Part shown: in pieces, positions 16,631-24,364 of the stretch
Position numbering within the stretch: the stretch's first letter is position 1
Layout: the number at the start of each line of letters is the position of its first letter
Translations under genes and position numbers: made by a program
Origin: Candidatus Helarchaeota ASGARD archaeon Hel_GB_A
GTDB lineage: Archaea; Asgardarchaeota; Lokiarchaeia; Helarchaeales; HEL-GB-A
Direction of reading: 5' to 3'
DNA: 33,060 bases
Assembly (NCBI GenBank): GCA_005191415.1
Contig: SUPS01000010.1
Coordinates: forward strand, 1 to 33,060
Notes under the pieces: model-generated
Databases searched by the model: none
Told to the model about the DNA's origin: nothing
The model's input: only the letters and a program-made list of their open reading frames with translations

Positions 16631-16722
16631 TGTACTACCTCGACAATATTTAGAACCAATTTCTTTTAAAATTTAAGGAAGATAGATAAAATTACTAAAT
16701 AAATTAACCAAACTTGCTCTGG

Positions 16723-16732
16723 TTTAATAAAA
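16723..16732 (+). promoter_or_regulatory. TATA-like box, near-leaderless histone-fold gene
   Basis: TTTAATAAAA is centred about 30 nt before the ATG at 16757, and no ribosome site lies in between. At the usual archaeal TATA-to-start distance, transcription would begin at or within a few bases of the start codon. Leaderless translation is the simplest reading. Confidence 0.4.
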
Positions 16733-16756
16733 TTTTCACTTGCCTTATGTGATGCT

Positions 16757-17377
16757 ATGACGTTGGAATCGTTCTTCACGAAACTAAATCAGAATCTTGA
16801 GCGAGCTAGAGAAAATCTACGCACGCAATTATCGAAAAAAGTAAATTATTTAGTGGAGCATTTGGAAGAATACACGAGTACAGAAATTCGCGGGGAATTA
16901 GATAGGTTAGTTGATGATTTTCTGAACCAATTCACTTCTATTTATCAAGAATTTATTTCTTATATTGAAGATGAGATTCCAAATATTCCAAAACCTCAAA
17001 AAAAGACAAAACCAAAATCGAAAAAGAACAAAAAAGACACAAAAAAGAACGAGTTTGTCCGTCCTACTTATGTACACAGGGCTTTTAATGAAGCAGGACT
17101 ACGTGTCGCCAAAGAGGCGAGACCTCTTCTAATGGAATTATTAAATAAAAAGATAGAAGAAGACATAGAAAAAATTAAAAGGCAGTTACCTACTTTTCAA
17201 AAAGGAGAGAAAAAAGGTGAGAGGAAAAGAATCACTATTAAGCCAGAGGATCTCGCATCAGAAAATCTTCTAAAAGAACTTTCAGCAAAATTTGAAAAGG
17301 AGTTAGATACAATTCCATTAGACGTAAATGGCGGAGAGTTTAAATTATCAATCCTATTAAGGTACTTAAATCATTAA
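16757..17377 (+). CDS. Probable histone-fold protein with coiled-coil N-terminus and Lys-rich linker
   Basis: This 206-aa basic protein has three parts. Residues 1-75 are helical and charged, consistent with a coiled coil. Residues 78-98 are a lysine-rich linker resembling a histone tail. Residues 101-176 follow the archaeal histone order: a short helix (YVHRAFNEAGLRVAKEAR), a long central helix (about 120-142), a loop, then KRITIKPEDL and the last helix. The NEAG, the AR after it and the TIKPEDL all line up with NAG, DAR and TIKAEDI of methanogen histones. The loop before the last helix is about 12 residues longer than usual. A C-terminal 30-residue extension is unexplained. It is divergent from the Rag-like GTPase. 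The fold call is mine from pattern; a plain coiled-coil protein is the alternative. Confidence 0.6.
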   Translation: MTLESFFTKLNQNLERARENLRTQLSKKVNYLVEHLEEYTSTEIRGELDRLVDDFLNQFTSIYQEFISYIEDEIPNIPKPQKKTKPKSKKNKKDTKKNEFVRPTYVHRAFNEAGLRVAKEARPLLMELLNKKIEEDIEKIKRQLPTFQKGEKKGERKRITIKPEDLASENLLKELSAKFEKELDTIPLDVNGGEFKLSILLRYLNH

Positions 17378-17408
17378 AAAAGAAAATATAATTAATATTA
17401 AAAACAAG

Positions 17409-17726
17409 TTATTCTTCGTCTTCTTCTTCGGGTTCTGGTTCTAATTTGACAGTTTCTGTGTGCACAATTTTCTTTGTTAGTGGGCTAATGACAAGGACAA
17501 GCTTCTCTTTCTCTAGCTCTTCGAGTTCAACAATCCATAGATTTTTCGGAGGTTCTTTTCCACTCGGGGCAACTGACGCCTTCGGGTGCTTTTTGATCCA
17601 CGCTTCAGTAGCTTTTGGCTTCATCTTCTCGACATTCCAGACACAATTCGGGTATTTCTTCTCAAACTTTTCAGCTTCATCCGAAGCTGCCGCTATTTCG
17701 ACCGCATCATCTTCTTTAAATGGCAT
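17409..17726 (-). CDS. Small acidic-tailed protein, unknown
   Basis: This 105-aa protein has a clear GAGGT ribosome site 6 nt before its ATG. The core alternates short helices and strands (EAEKFEKKYPN, VWNVEKM, LWIVELEELE, LVLVISPLTKKIVHTETV). It ends in an acidic run of Glu and Asp. The W-V-rich strands and the hairpin ending in a Thr/Lys turn faintly recall PepSY-like domains, but I would not assign it. There is no membrane segment. The AT-rich TTTATATATAAA at 17830-17841 could be its TATA box, giving a leader of about 75 nt. Confidence 0.7.
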   Translation of the reverse strand: MPFKEDDAVEIAAASDEAEKFEKKYPNCVWNVEKMKPKATEAWIKKHPKASVAPSGKEPPKNLWIVELEELEKEKLVLVISPLTKKIVHTETVKLEPEPEEEDEE

Positions 17727-17843
17727 GTTTTTACCTCATCTTAGTCTTTTAGAATTTTGATTTCTAACCACTCAATAGTAAGGTTTAATTTTCAGATCTT
17801 GAGTTGTACCTTAAAATTTTTTCTTGGTATTTATATATAAATG

Positions 17844-17867
17844 GATAGCGGCAAAATTGGGGCTATC
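17844..17867 (-). terminator. Hairpin after the DUF362 gene
   Basis: On the minus strand the arms GATAGC and GCTATC are perfect complements, separated by 12 nt that can also pair internally (CAA with TTG). The hairpin begins just after the DUF362 stop codon and is followed by AT-rich sequence. It may stop or process the transcript, or simply separate the DUF362 gene from the small acidic protein gene. Confidence 0.4.
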
Positions 17868-17869
17868 TT

Positions 17870-18877
17870 TCATACAAGATTCTGTTCTAATGTAGCTATT
17901 TCATCTTCGGTGAATTTCGCGTGGGAATATAATCGATGTGGGTGAAAAGGAGACCTTATATCAGCTATTGATTCGCCAACTATTGAAATAAGGTCTAGAC
18001 GAAATTCCCCCAATCCTCTTAAACCTGCTTGGTAAAGATATTGAAAATGTGATAAATCCATGCCAGCGATATAGGAGGCAACCGAATCAACAGCTATAAA
18101 ATCAGTACCTGCAATAATCATTCCTAAATTTTTCCTAGTACCATGCGAGCCTGGACCATCTCCTTCCATTGCTTCGATTCCGTCAATAATTGCAAGGTTG
18201 GGTAGGAGGGTGCTAGCCAACCGAATCAAATTTATAGCCAATGCGACTTTTGAAGGACCTGTATTTTGGTGATCGGTTAATTTATCAGGTTTTTTATTAC
18301 CAAATCCATGCATATAGCCGCATACACGGGTAGTTTCATTATCGATGATTTCTTTTGTCGCCGCGTCGCGTGCAGCAGTCAGAGTACCCATAAGATTCTT
18401 TAAAGACAATGTTAAGCCAAGCACATCATGCGTTTTGAATTTTGGAATACTAACAAGATAAGGGGTCTCAATCGCTGTTTTTGCGATTCCCAACTCCAAT
18501 TTTCGTGAATTTCCAGGATTATAAATAGGAAACCATTTCCCTGGAATATCTTTTGAGAAATCTATAGGTTGCCATCGATCTTGGTAGGGAAGGTATCCAT
18601 TATTGTTCATAGATTCGAAAGTGTCTGGTGGATTACCTCCTGTTGTTCCTTCACCAAGTTTAATCGTTATGATATCCTTTTGTTCCCTTAAAAAATCGGC
18701 GACTGCGGCGCAGACCCTCGGATCGGTTACAGCAAGAGGAAATTTTTTGGTTAAAAGCAAATTAGGTTTCAGCAGTACTTCTGATTGGGAGACTAAAATG
18801 TCATCCGCGATAAGATTCAACGCTTCCAAAGTAGTTTCATAGGGATCATTGCCTTTGACAACCGCCACTCGTGTCAT
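17870..18877 (-). CDS. DUF362 domain-containing protein
   Basis: This 335-aa protein shows the DUF362 signature along its length: an N-terminal VLLKPNLL, LVSIPKFKTHDVLG, LSLKNLMGTL, DGIEAMEGDGPGSHG and AVDSVASYIAGMD. DUF362 is widespread in anaerobes. Many members carry a ferredoxin domain, which is absent here, leaving a stand-alone core. No general reaction is established that I can name. The start at the ATG (18877) gives the typical MTRVAVVKG opening. It lies 98 bp downstream of a small membrane protein gene on the same strand. Confidence 0.85.
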   Translation of the reverse strand: MTRVAVVKGNDPYETTLEALNLIADDILVSQSEVLLKPNLLLTKKFPLAVTDPRVCAAVADFLREQKDIITIKLGEGTTGGNPPDTFESMNNNGYLPYQDRWQPIDFSKDIPGKWFPIYNPGNSRKLELGIAKTAIETPYLVSIPKFKTHDVLGLTLSLKNLMGTLTAARDAATKEIIDNETTRVCGYMHGFGNKKPDKLTDHQNTGPSKVALAINLIRLASTLLPNLAIIDGIEAMEGDGPGSHGTRKNLGMIIAGTDFIAVDSVASYIAGMDLSHFQYLYQAGLRGLGEFRLDLISIVGESIADIRSPFHPHRLYSHAKFTEDEIATLEQNLV

Positions 18878-18975
18878 ATAATTACCAATTGAAAAATGAA
18901 TTAGGAAAATTATTTCTAATCCGTACAGTATCTCAGGTTTTTTAAAGACTTCCTACATGTGATGTATGTAAAGAA

Positions 18976-19428
18976 TTATTGTAAAAGGGGATTGGGGAAT
19001 GTAGCTTGGATGCTTTTTTTAGCTAAAAATGTAAAAATGATGATGTTTAATCCTAAGAAGAGGGAAATTATAACCAAATTAAATGAAGAGCTATATGCAA
19101 TAATGTATGGTAAAATGGTACTCAAGAAAAAATTAATTATATTGTAGGTGTGTGTTTTTGTTTTAGCCCATAAATCCTTCACATCATCAATTGGTAGGTT
19201 ATATCGTATTTTCATCATTTGATAGAATGAATTGAGTATAAAACCTAAAGACAACATGCAAATCATTATCATTATTAAAAAGAGAAATATTAATAGCACA
19301 ACAAAATCCTTAACATATCCTTCAATTGAGATAGAAAATATACTAATGTAAGTTATCGTAGACCAGCTAAGATTATATAAAATAAAGATTTTATTGTATT
19401 TCTTAAATTTTTTATTCACTTCTTCCAT
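18976..19428 (-). CDS. Small four-helix membrane protein, unknown
   Basis: This 150-aa protein has hydrophobic segments near residues 12-32, 40-66, 98-114 and 117-136, so four membrane helices are likely. A soluble loop with MKIRYNLPIDDVKDLWAKT sits in the middle. The family is not recognised. Codon use is very AT-rich, matching strongly hydrophobic content. It is the distal member of a minus-strand run with the membrane hydrolase 51 bp upstream. An opposing 62-aa frame is present but lacks hallmarks of a protein. Confidence 0.55.
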   Translation of the reverse strand: MEEVNKKFKKYNKIFILYNLSWSTITYISIFSISIEGYVKDFVVLLIFLFLIMIMICMLSLGFILNSFYQMMKIRYNLPIDDVKDLWAKTKTHTYNIINFFLSTILPYIIAYSSSFNLVIISLFLGLNIIIFTFLAKKSIQATFPNPLLQ

Positions 19429-19479
19429 ATTATTAACCCATATACTGGAGACCTAATCCTATGGCATCATTTCATAAAG

Positions 19480-21156
19480 TTACATTAAAATTCCAAAGAA
19501 ATTCATAATCCCCTCGTAAGGGGAAAGTGTCACAATTATGAAGCTGAGTATTATTGCATGAAATAGAGCAGTTGGTATGGGGGAACTGGTGAGTTTTTCC
19601 ATATAAATACCGAAATAGTTAAAGAAGAGAAAAATTGGGATAATTAAAATTAGAATCATGGTAGCAAAATAGTTGTTTATCAGAATACAGGGTATAATAA
19701 TTATTACTACGAACCAAGAGTCAATAAGAAGCGTATTAATGAATGATATGGTAAGGTATTTGATGGTTGGGTTCGCGGTAAATTTCTCTTCTAAATAAGG
19801 AGTTGAAAATTTTTGAATAAAAATTGAGAAGAACCAAAAAACAAAGAAAGATAGAAAACAAATCAAGATAAGATATGGAATTCGTTGAATAGAGGGAATC
19901 ATTCCCAAATAATTCAATCCAATCGTGAAATAGTAACACACAAAGAAAAGGGCACTGAGAATACCTGCATACACCCAAATTTTAGGTTTTTGGAAAAGAG
20001 TTTCTTTTAGGATCCTTTTAATAGAACCATTCCACCTTTTAGCTAGCCGCCAACAGAAAACAAGGAGACTGATTCCAAGGCAACCTACGAGAGCCGAGAG
20101 GGCGGTCGTTACAGGTAACGGAATAAGGAGTAATGCAGGAATAAAAATCAGCATGGTTGGTAGAAGAAGGAACGTTAGAAGGTAATATTTTCCAATGAAA
20201 GAAATAAGCGATTGCGCCCTCATCGCATCCTGATTAAATATATCAGCTGATGTACCCTCTGTATTTTTCTTCAAATCTAGCTTATCAGCGAGGATTTTAG
20301 CAATAGTAAAGACCAGGCCTACCATTCCGATGAATCCAGCCCATGCAAAGAAGTTGCGTAGGTAAAATGCATTGGGGGTAGTTGGCAATGGTTTCCCGAA
20401 ACTTAAAGTAATCCAATCTACAGAAATTCTAACTACTTCTTCACTCCATGGTGTAGTAAGGTGTTCCACCCATGGAACAACATATAACATCCGCGCAGTC
20501 CCATTTTCTATATTGCCATAGAGTGTATTAAGTTCTACATCATCCACACTTGGAACCTCCGTGAGATTGACCATAGCAATTTTTGCATCATTTAGAGAGA
20601 TTGCTTCCTCTAATTTCCCAATTACCATGAGGACATTGCGCGGAGTTGTTGTATTAGAGATATCACCAGAAGCTAAGGTACCAACACCTACCCACGCTTT
20701 GATATTGGTCTTATTGACTGCGTAAGGATACGTTGCAAAACCACCCATTGAATAACCTAATAGTGCCAGTGCAGACATATTAGCTAATGGCTGTAAGGTA
20801 GGAATTTTTGCAATAACCGCCTCTAAATCTGCAGTTAAATTCGATAAATACCCTGTACTTTGGCCATGTCCAGACCAATCCAAACTAGCTACAATAAAAC
20901 CACGATGTGCAAGCTCAATTGCGAAATTAGTCATCATTTCCTTGTTTACAATAATTCCGTGTCCCATGACTACAACAGGCGTGGGTTGGCTTAGCTCTTT
21001 TGGCTGGTATAAATTGAATGAAATCTTCTGGTCTGAGTAAGCTTCATATGTGGAGCGTACGACATCGGAAGGATAAAAATTTAAAACAAATATGCTTGTA
21101 ATAGTTAATGCGAAAAAAATACTGAGTAGTAGATATTGGGCTTTCTTTGAGATCAT
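19480..21156 (-). CDS. Alpha/beta hydrolase fused to a multi-helix membrane domain
   Basis: This 558-aa protein has an N-terminal signal-anchor (7-28), an alpha/beta hydrolase domain at about 40-255, and a C-terminal region with roughly eight membrane helices. The hydrolase part has VVVMGHGI, SLDWSGHGQSTG and the nucleophile elbow GYSMGG (S136). The later VEHL gives a candidate catalytic His. The expected acid position reads GKLEE, where a Glu may replace the usual Asp. Many NxS/T sequons (for example NLT, NMS, NTT, NGT) in the hydrolase part fit an extracellular location with N-glycosylation. The combination suggests a surface esterase or lipase. The substrate is unknown. Confidence 0.8.
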   Translation of the reverse strand: MISKKAQYLLLSIFFALTITSIFVLNFYPSDVVRSTYEAYSDQKISFNLYQPKELSQPTPVVVMGHGIIVNKEMMTNFAIELAHRGFIVASLDWSGHGQSTGYLSNLTADLEAVIAKIPTLQPLANMSALALLGYSMGGFATYPYAVNKTNIKAWVGVGTLASGDISNTTTPRNVLMVIGKLEEAISLNDAKIAMVNLTEVPSVDDVELNTLYGNIENGTARMLYVVPWVEHLTTPWSEEVVRISVDWITLSFGKPLPTTPNAFYLRNFFAWAGFIGMVGLVFTIAKILADKLDLKKNTEGTSADIFNQDAMRAQSLISFIGKYYLLTFLLLPTMLIFIPALLLIPLPVTTALSALVGCLGISLLVFCWRLAKRWNGSIKRILKETLFQKPKIWVYAGILSALFFVCYYFTIGLNYLGMIPSIQRIPYLILICFLSFFVFWFFSIFIQKFSTPYLEEKFTANPTIKYLTISFINTLLIDSWFVVIIIIPCILINNYFATMILILIIPIFLFFNYFGIYMEKLTSSPIPTALFHAIILSFIIVTLSPYEGIMNFFGILM

Positions 21157-21220
21157 TGTTAAGCCGATTTATGTAGTGTATTCATATTTAAAACTTTTTC
21201 AAAGGCTACCTTGCGAATCT

Positions 21221-21958
21221 TTATGCTACCTCGCAAAATTTTATGCGGAACAATGCGCCAAGGCTAAGAGGCACGAGCATTAAACCAGCGACTTCAAAAA
21301 AAGCCGTATGACAAACGAGTAGTATGGTAATGAGCCATGGACTTATGGCATCAGTAATTTGATATCCCCTAAATCCACACAAGAGGGCGATTATTATGTA
21401 CAAAAATCCCCAAACCACTAAATACATAAAATAATGAAGGATATAATTCCAATTTCTAAGGCGGTACCAAAGGATAAAAAAACATAAGGCGGTTATACCA
21501 ATAGAAAAGAATACAGAAGCGAGAAAAAGAGGGCGTTCACTTATAATCGGCTGGATAATCCAAGATATACCTAAATTAGAGAAAATTACATTCAAAAGTG
21601 GAAATGAACCAAGTGAAACTGATACGATTATTAAATAAATTAAAGAAAATGAATATCTTTCATTAATAACGCGTTTAGCAAATACATAAGCCATTGTTGT
21701 GGTAGCGTTAATCTCAAAGAGTCCCATTATGATGGATAAAAAAGGACTATAACCGAGTCCTTCGATATAGAGATTCCTTTGGCCTGTTAATCCCATTGTC
21801 AATTCAAAACCAATCCCCACAATAAGCCCAAGTAGAAAAATTTGGACTAATTTTCGATCTGTTCTCTTTAAATAAACATAAATCGCAACTACGCCGAAAA
21901 GAATCACTCCAATAAGATAATAAAGATAGCTAATGGTTCTAAGAACTATAATTTCCAT
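21221..21958 (-). CDS. Seven-helix integral membrane protein, unknown
   Basis: This 245-aa protein is almost entirely membrane, with seven hydrophobic segments near 8-28, 38-56, 70-92, 104-125, 139-162, 170-192 and 203-230. I recognise no family. The start at the ATG 21958 is supported by the strong GAGGTGA ribosome site just upstream, which would be overlapped by the GTG at 21964. It is 64 bp upstream of the membrane hydrolase and 28 bp downstream of the PIN gene, so it may be a partner of the hydrolase. Confidence 0.7.
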   Translation of the reverse strand: MEIIVLRTISYLYYLIGVILFGVVAIYVYLKRTDRKLVQIFLLGLIVGIGFELTMGLTGQRNLYIEGLGYSPFLSIIMGLFEINATTTMAYVFAKRVINERYSFSLIYLIIVSVSLGSFPLLNVIFSNLGISWIIQPIISERPLFLASVFFSIGITALCFFILWYRLRNWNYILHYFMYLVVWGFLYIIIALLCGFRGYQITDAISPWLITILLVCHTAFFEVAGLMLVPLSLGALFRIKFCEVA

Positions 21959-21986
21959 AATCACCTCACCATACCAAAAACGGGTC

Positions 21987-22499
21987 TCATAGGTTTTCTA
22001 TAATAGCTATAAGTTTATTATATAATTCGATACTACATCTCCAACCGGCGCTAATCATCTCTTGAATTGCTTGTTTAGCCCGATCTTTCGTTATTATTTT
22101 TTCATTTACAGCTTGTATTAAGAGATACGGTGTTCCTGTATGAGAAATTACATATATTTTGGCGACTTTTCTTGCAATATCATCATCAAGAATTGCTATA
22201 CCATTGTAATCTTTAGTTACTGTTAGAACCTCTGCATCAGTAATATGAAGTCCCCTAGTTTTTAAAAGCATTATTAAAAATTGTTGATTTTTAGGAGATA
22301 TCACTGTAAATATGTTATTTTCAAATAACTTTTCTAAAATGAAAGCATCTGGGACACCTTTATCCTTTCCTTTATCCACAACTTCTTTTTTGACTAGTGG
22401 TGTGGTATATTTTTCTCCTTCTAAGGTTTCAAGAATTTTACTTAATCCAATTTTGGTTATATAAATCAAAGGTGTTGAGTTAAATATCAAAGGTTTCAT
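21987..22499 (-). CDS. PIN-like toxin, DUF3368 type (VapC-like)
   Basis: This 170-aa protein opens with the DUF3368/PIN pattern FNSTPLIYI, where Asn replaces the usual first Asp. It has HITDAEVLT and ILDDDIARKVA for the later acidic residues, near 98-100 and 124-126. PIN proteins of this kind act as ribonuclease toxins. It follows the UPF0175 antitoxin gene by 19 bp. A rather long helical C-terminus (about 135-170) is typical of DUF3368. The changed first acidic position occurs in DUF3368 proteins and does not by itself prove loss of activity. Confidence 0.8.
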   Translation of the reverse strand: MKPLIFNSTPLIYITKIGLSKILETLEGEKYTTPLVKKEVVDKGKDKGVPDAFILEKLFENNIFTVISPKNQQFLIMLLKTRGLHITDAEVLTVTKDYNGIAILDDDIARKVAKIYVISHTGTPYLLIQAVNEKIITKDRAKQAIQEMISAGWRCSIELYNKLIAIIENL

Positions 22500-22518
22500 T
22501 CAAATGTAGTCCTAAAAC

Positions 22519-22815
22519 CTATAATAATTCGTCGATCATATCATCGGAGTCATATTTTATCCACTCAATCTTGTATTGTTTCACCAAATCAACAAATTCC
22601 CAAAGTGGGAGTCCTGCAATTTCCGCAGCTTTATTAAATGTAACTTTTCCCTCCCTTAATAATTCTAGCGCCGTCTTTTTTTTCCATTCTAGAAGTCCTA
22701 TTTCTAGGAGAGTTCTTACAACAGTAGCTTTATCAGTTTTCTCATATTCCATAATTTTAAGAATTTCTTTTTCAACTTTTTCTGATATTCTAACAGCTAA
22801 AGGTCTTAAAGACAT
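22519..22815 (-). CDS. UPF0175 family antitoxin (VapB-like)
   Basis: This 98-aa protein has an N-terminal ribbon-helix-helix-like segment (LAVRISEKVEKEILKIMEYE) followed by the UPF0175 block ALELLREGKVTFNKAAEIAG. The C-terminus (IKYDSDDMIDELL) is the part that usually covers the toxin. The ATG at 22815 has GGTG 6 nt upstream; a TTG at 22833 is possible but weaker. It precedes the PIN toxin and is probably autoregulated through the palindromes in 22863-22935. Confidence 0.82.
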   Translation of the reverse strand: MSLRPLAVRISEKVEKEILKIMEYEKTDKATVVRTLLEIGLLEWKKKTALELLREGKVTFNKAAEIAGLPLWEFVDLVKQYKIEWIKYDSDDMIDELL

Positions 22816-22862
22816 TACAAACACCGTATACAAATAATATCATTTGCATACATAAAGTTAAT

Positions 22863-22884
22863 GGAAATTCTTTTGAGAATTTCC
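22863..22884. repeat. 9-bp inverted repeat (antitoxin side)
   Basis: Arms GGAAATTCT and AGAATTTCC are perfect complements around a TTTG loop. It lies 48 nt upstream of the antitoxin ATG, just beyond a TATA-like TTTATGTA on the minus strand. This is the place expected for an operator in an autoregulated toxin-antitoxin unit. Confidence 0.7.
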
Positions 22885-22889
22885 TAAAT

Positions 22890-22935
22890 GAAATTGATTG
22901 AAAAAATTAAATAAGGAATTTTTTTAATCAATTTC
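22890..22935. repeat. 19-bp inverted repeat upstream of the lipid operon
   Basis: The left arm (22890-22908) and right arm (22917-22935) are complementary over 19 positions with one G/T mismatch that can wobble in RNA; the loop is AAATAAGG. The first gene of the lipid operon starts 14 nt later, with no clear ribosome site in between. It may be an operator or an RNA hairpin. Confidence 0.75.
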
Positions 22936-22948
22936 TTAACTTTGATCG

Positions 22949-24328
22949 ATGGATTTGATGGGTTTGAAAATTGTCTTGACGGTCGGATGTTTCGACTTAT
23001 TTCATGAGGGACATAAGAATCTATTTCGATATATGGCGAATTATGGAGATGAAATAATTGTAGGATTGCACGATCAATCGAGTACACTGGTTAATAAAGG
23101 AATCCATCTACTTGATCCTCTTGCAGTTCGACGTAAACATGTTTTGAGTCAACCAAAGGTTAAGCGGACATTCGTAATAAGACAACCCGATCCGAGTGAT
23201 GATTTAAGAAGAATTATAAAAGAATTACGAGCTAAGGGGCATAAACTTATCTATATACGAGGAAATGATTGGGTGGATTTTCCCGGTCGTGATCTCCTCG
23301 AACAGGAGGGGATTCCTATTTTATTAATGAATTATACAGAGGGGATCTCAAGTACTCAATTACGGAACCAAGTTCTTGAACTGGTTCAAAAGGTTTATGA
23401 GGCACTTATTGATGATACCATCTCAGATGAGGAGATTATTCCGCTTTTAGAAGAGGCACTCTTTATGCCTTCTGATGCGGTCATGCGAGAGGTCTATAAA
23501 AAACTTTACGATGGAAAATATCACCGAGTGTTTGGTGAGCGATTTCTTCGGCTTTCTAGGATAATTGGGAAAATGTGGGATCGCCCAGAAAGTAAAAAAC
23601 TGATTCCGCGTTTTATTGAAAGAATGGATGTAAATATTGCTGAATTAGAGAAGAAACCTTCAGAATTTCCTTCATTAAATGCGTTCTTTGCTAGATCAAT
23701 TGATCTTAGCAAACGTCCCTTTGAAAAGGGTGGTCCGAATCCTTTGAATATATATTCACCATCTGATGGACTTGTTCTTGTATATAGTAATGTAAAACAG
23801 GCGAAAGATCGTTTTATTAAGGGGAAAAATTTCTCACTTTCAAGATTGCTTGATAATAATGACGAATTTAGTTCCATTGTTAAAGATGGAGCAATGGTTA
23901 TCATTCGGCTTCAACCAAAAGATGTGCATCGGATGTTTGCGCCACTTTCAGGCGTAGTGGGAGTGTTTCAATGGGCAGGGACCCGGTTGCATACTGTGAA
24001 ATCGACAATTGTAGCGCGCCCTGATGTAGATGTCTTTACGGAGAATATTAGAGTCATAATACCCTTCCACGATACTCCAGTGGGGTCATTTTTGCTCATC
24101 GCCATTGGAGCGCCACTTATCGGATCGATTGTATTACATCCGAAGCCTGGTGAGAAAGTAGAACTCGGTCAAGAAATTGGCTATTTCCAATATGGGGGCT
24201 CAACAATTGTTTTGTTATTTCCACCAAAGCCACCCATCGAGTGGAGATTTCCTATTGATAAAGATTATGAGGCAGAAGCGCCCATCTGGATTCATCAAAC
24301 TTTAGGACGAATTATAAAACAGAATTAA
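22949..24328 (+). CDS. Fused cytidylyltransferase and phosphatidylserine-type decarboxylase
   Basis: This is a single 459-aa protein with two enzymes. Residues 6-140 are a CTP-transferase domain: GCFDLFHEGH with the H19-x2-H22 site, then the TEGISST signature at 130-136. This matches ethanolamine-phosphate, choline-phosphate or glycerol-phosphate cytidylyltransferases. Residues 175-428 are a phosphatidylserine decarboxylase: SLNAFFARSIDLSKRPF, D273 (PSDG), H327 (DVHR) and the self-cleavage site GGST with S418. The pyruvoyl group forms from S418 after cleavage. The product headgroup is therefore ethanolamine on an archaeal lipid. The next gene is the serine synthase. The order suggests a lipid-synthesis enzyme at the membrane, with the cytidylyl step undefined (CDP-ethanolamine is one option). 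The fusion is unusual to me. Confidence 0.85.
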   Translation: MDLMGLKIVLTVGCFDLFHEGHKNLFRYMANYGDEIIVGLHDQSSTLVNKGIHLLDPLAVRRKHVLSQPKVKRTFVIRQPDPSDDLRRIIKELRAKGHKLIYIRGNDWVDFPGRDLLEQEGIPILLMNYTEGISSTQLRNQVLELVQKVYEALIDDTISDEEIIPLLEEALFMPSDAVMREVYKKLYDGKYHRVFGERFLRLSRIIGKMWDRPESKKLIPRFIERMDVNIAELEKKPSEFPSLNAFFARSIDLSKRPFEKGGPNPLNIYSPSDGLVLVYSNVKQAKDRFIKGKNFSLSRLLDNNDEFSSIVKDGAMVIIRLQPKDVHRMFAPLSGVVGVFQWAGTRLHTVKSTIVARPDVDVFTENIRVIIPFHDTPVGSFLLIAIGAPLIGSIVLHPKPGEKVELGQEIGYFQYGGSTIVLLFPPKPPIEWRFPIDKDYEAEAPIWIHQTLGRIIKQN

Positions 24329-24364
24329 AATAATCACAACTAAAATCTATTCAAGGCTTTACAT

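Noticed and set aside
18959-19147. A plus-strand 62-aa frame
   Set aside because: It lies opposite the minus-strand membrane protein and shows no ribosome site or recognisable protein features.
21987-22815. The toxin-antitoxin pair as a sign of a mobile island
   Set aside because: No integrase, transposase, tRNA boundary or direct repeats were seen; chromosomal toxin-antitoxin genes are common in archaea.
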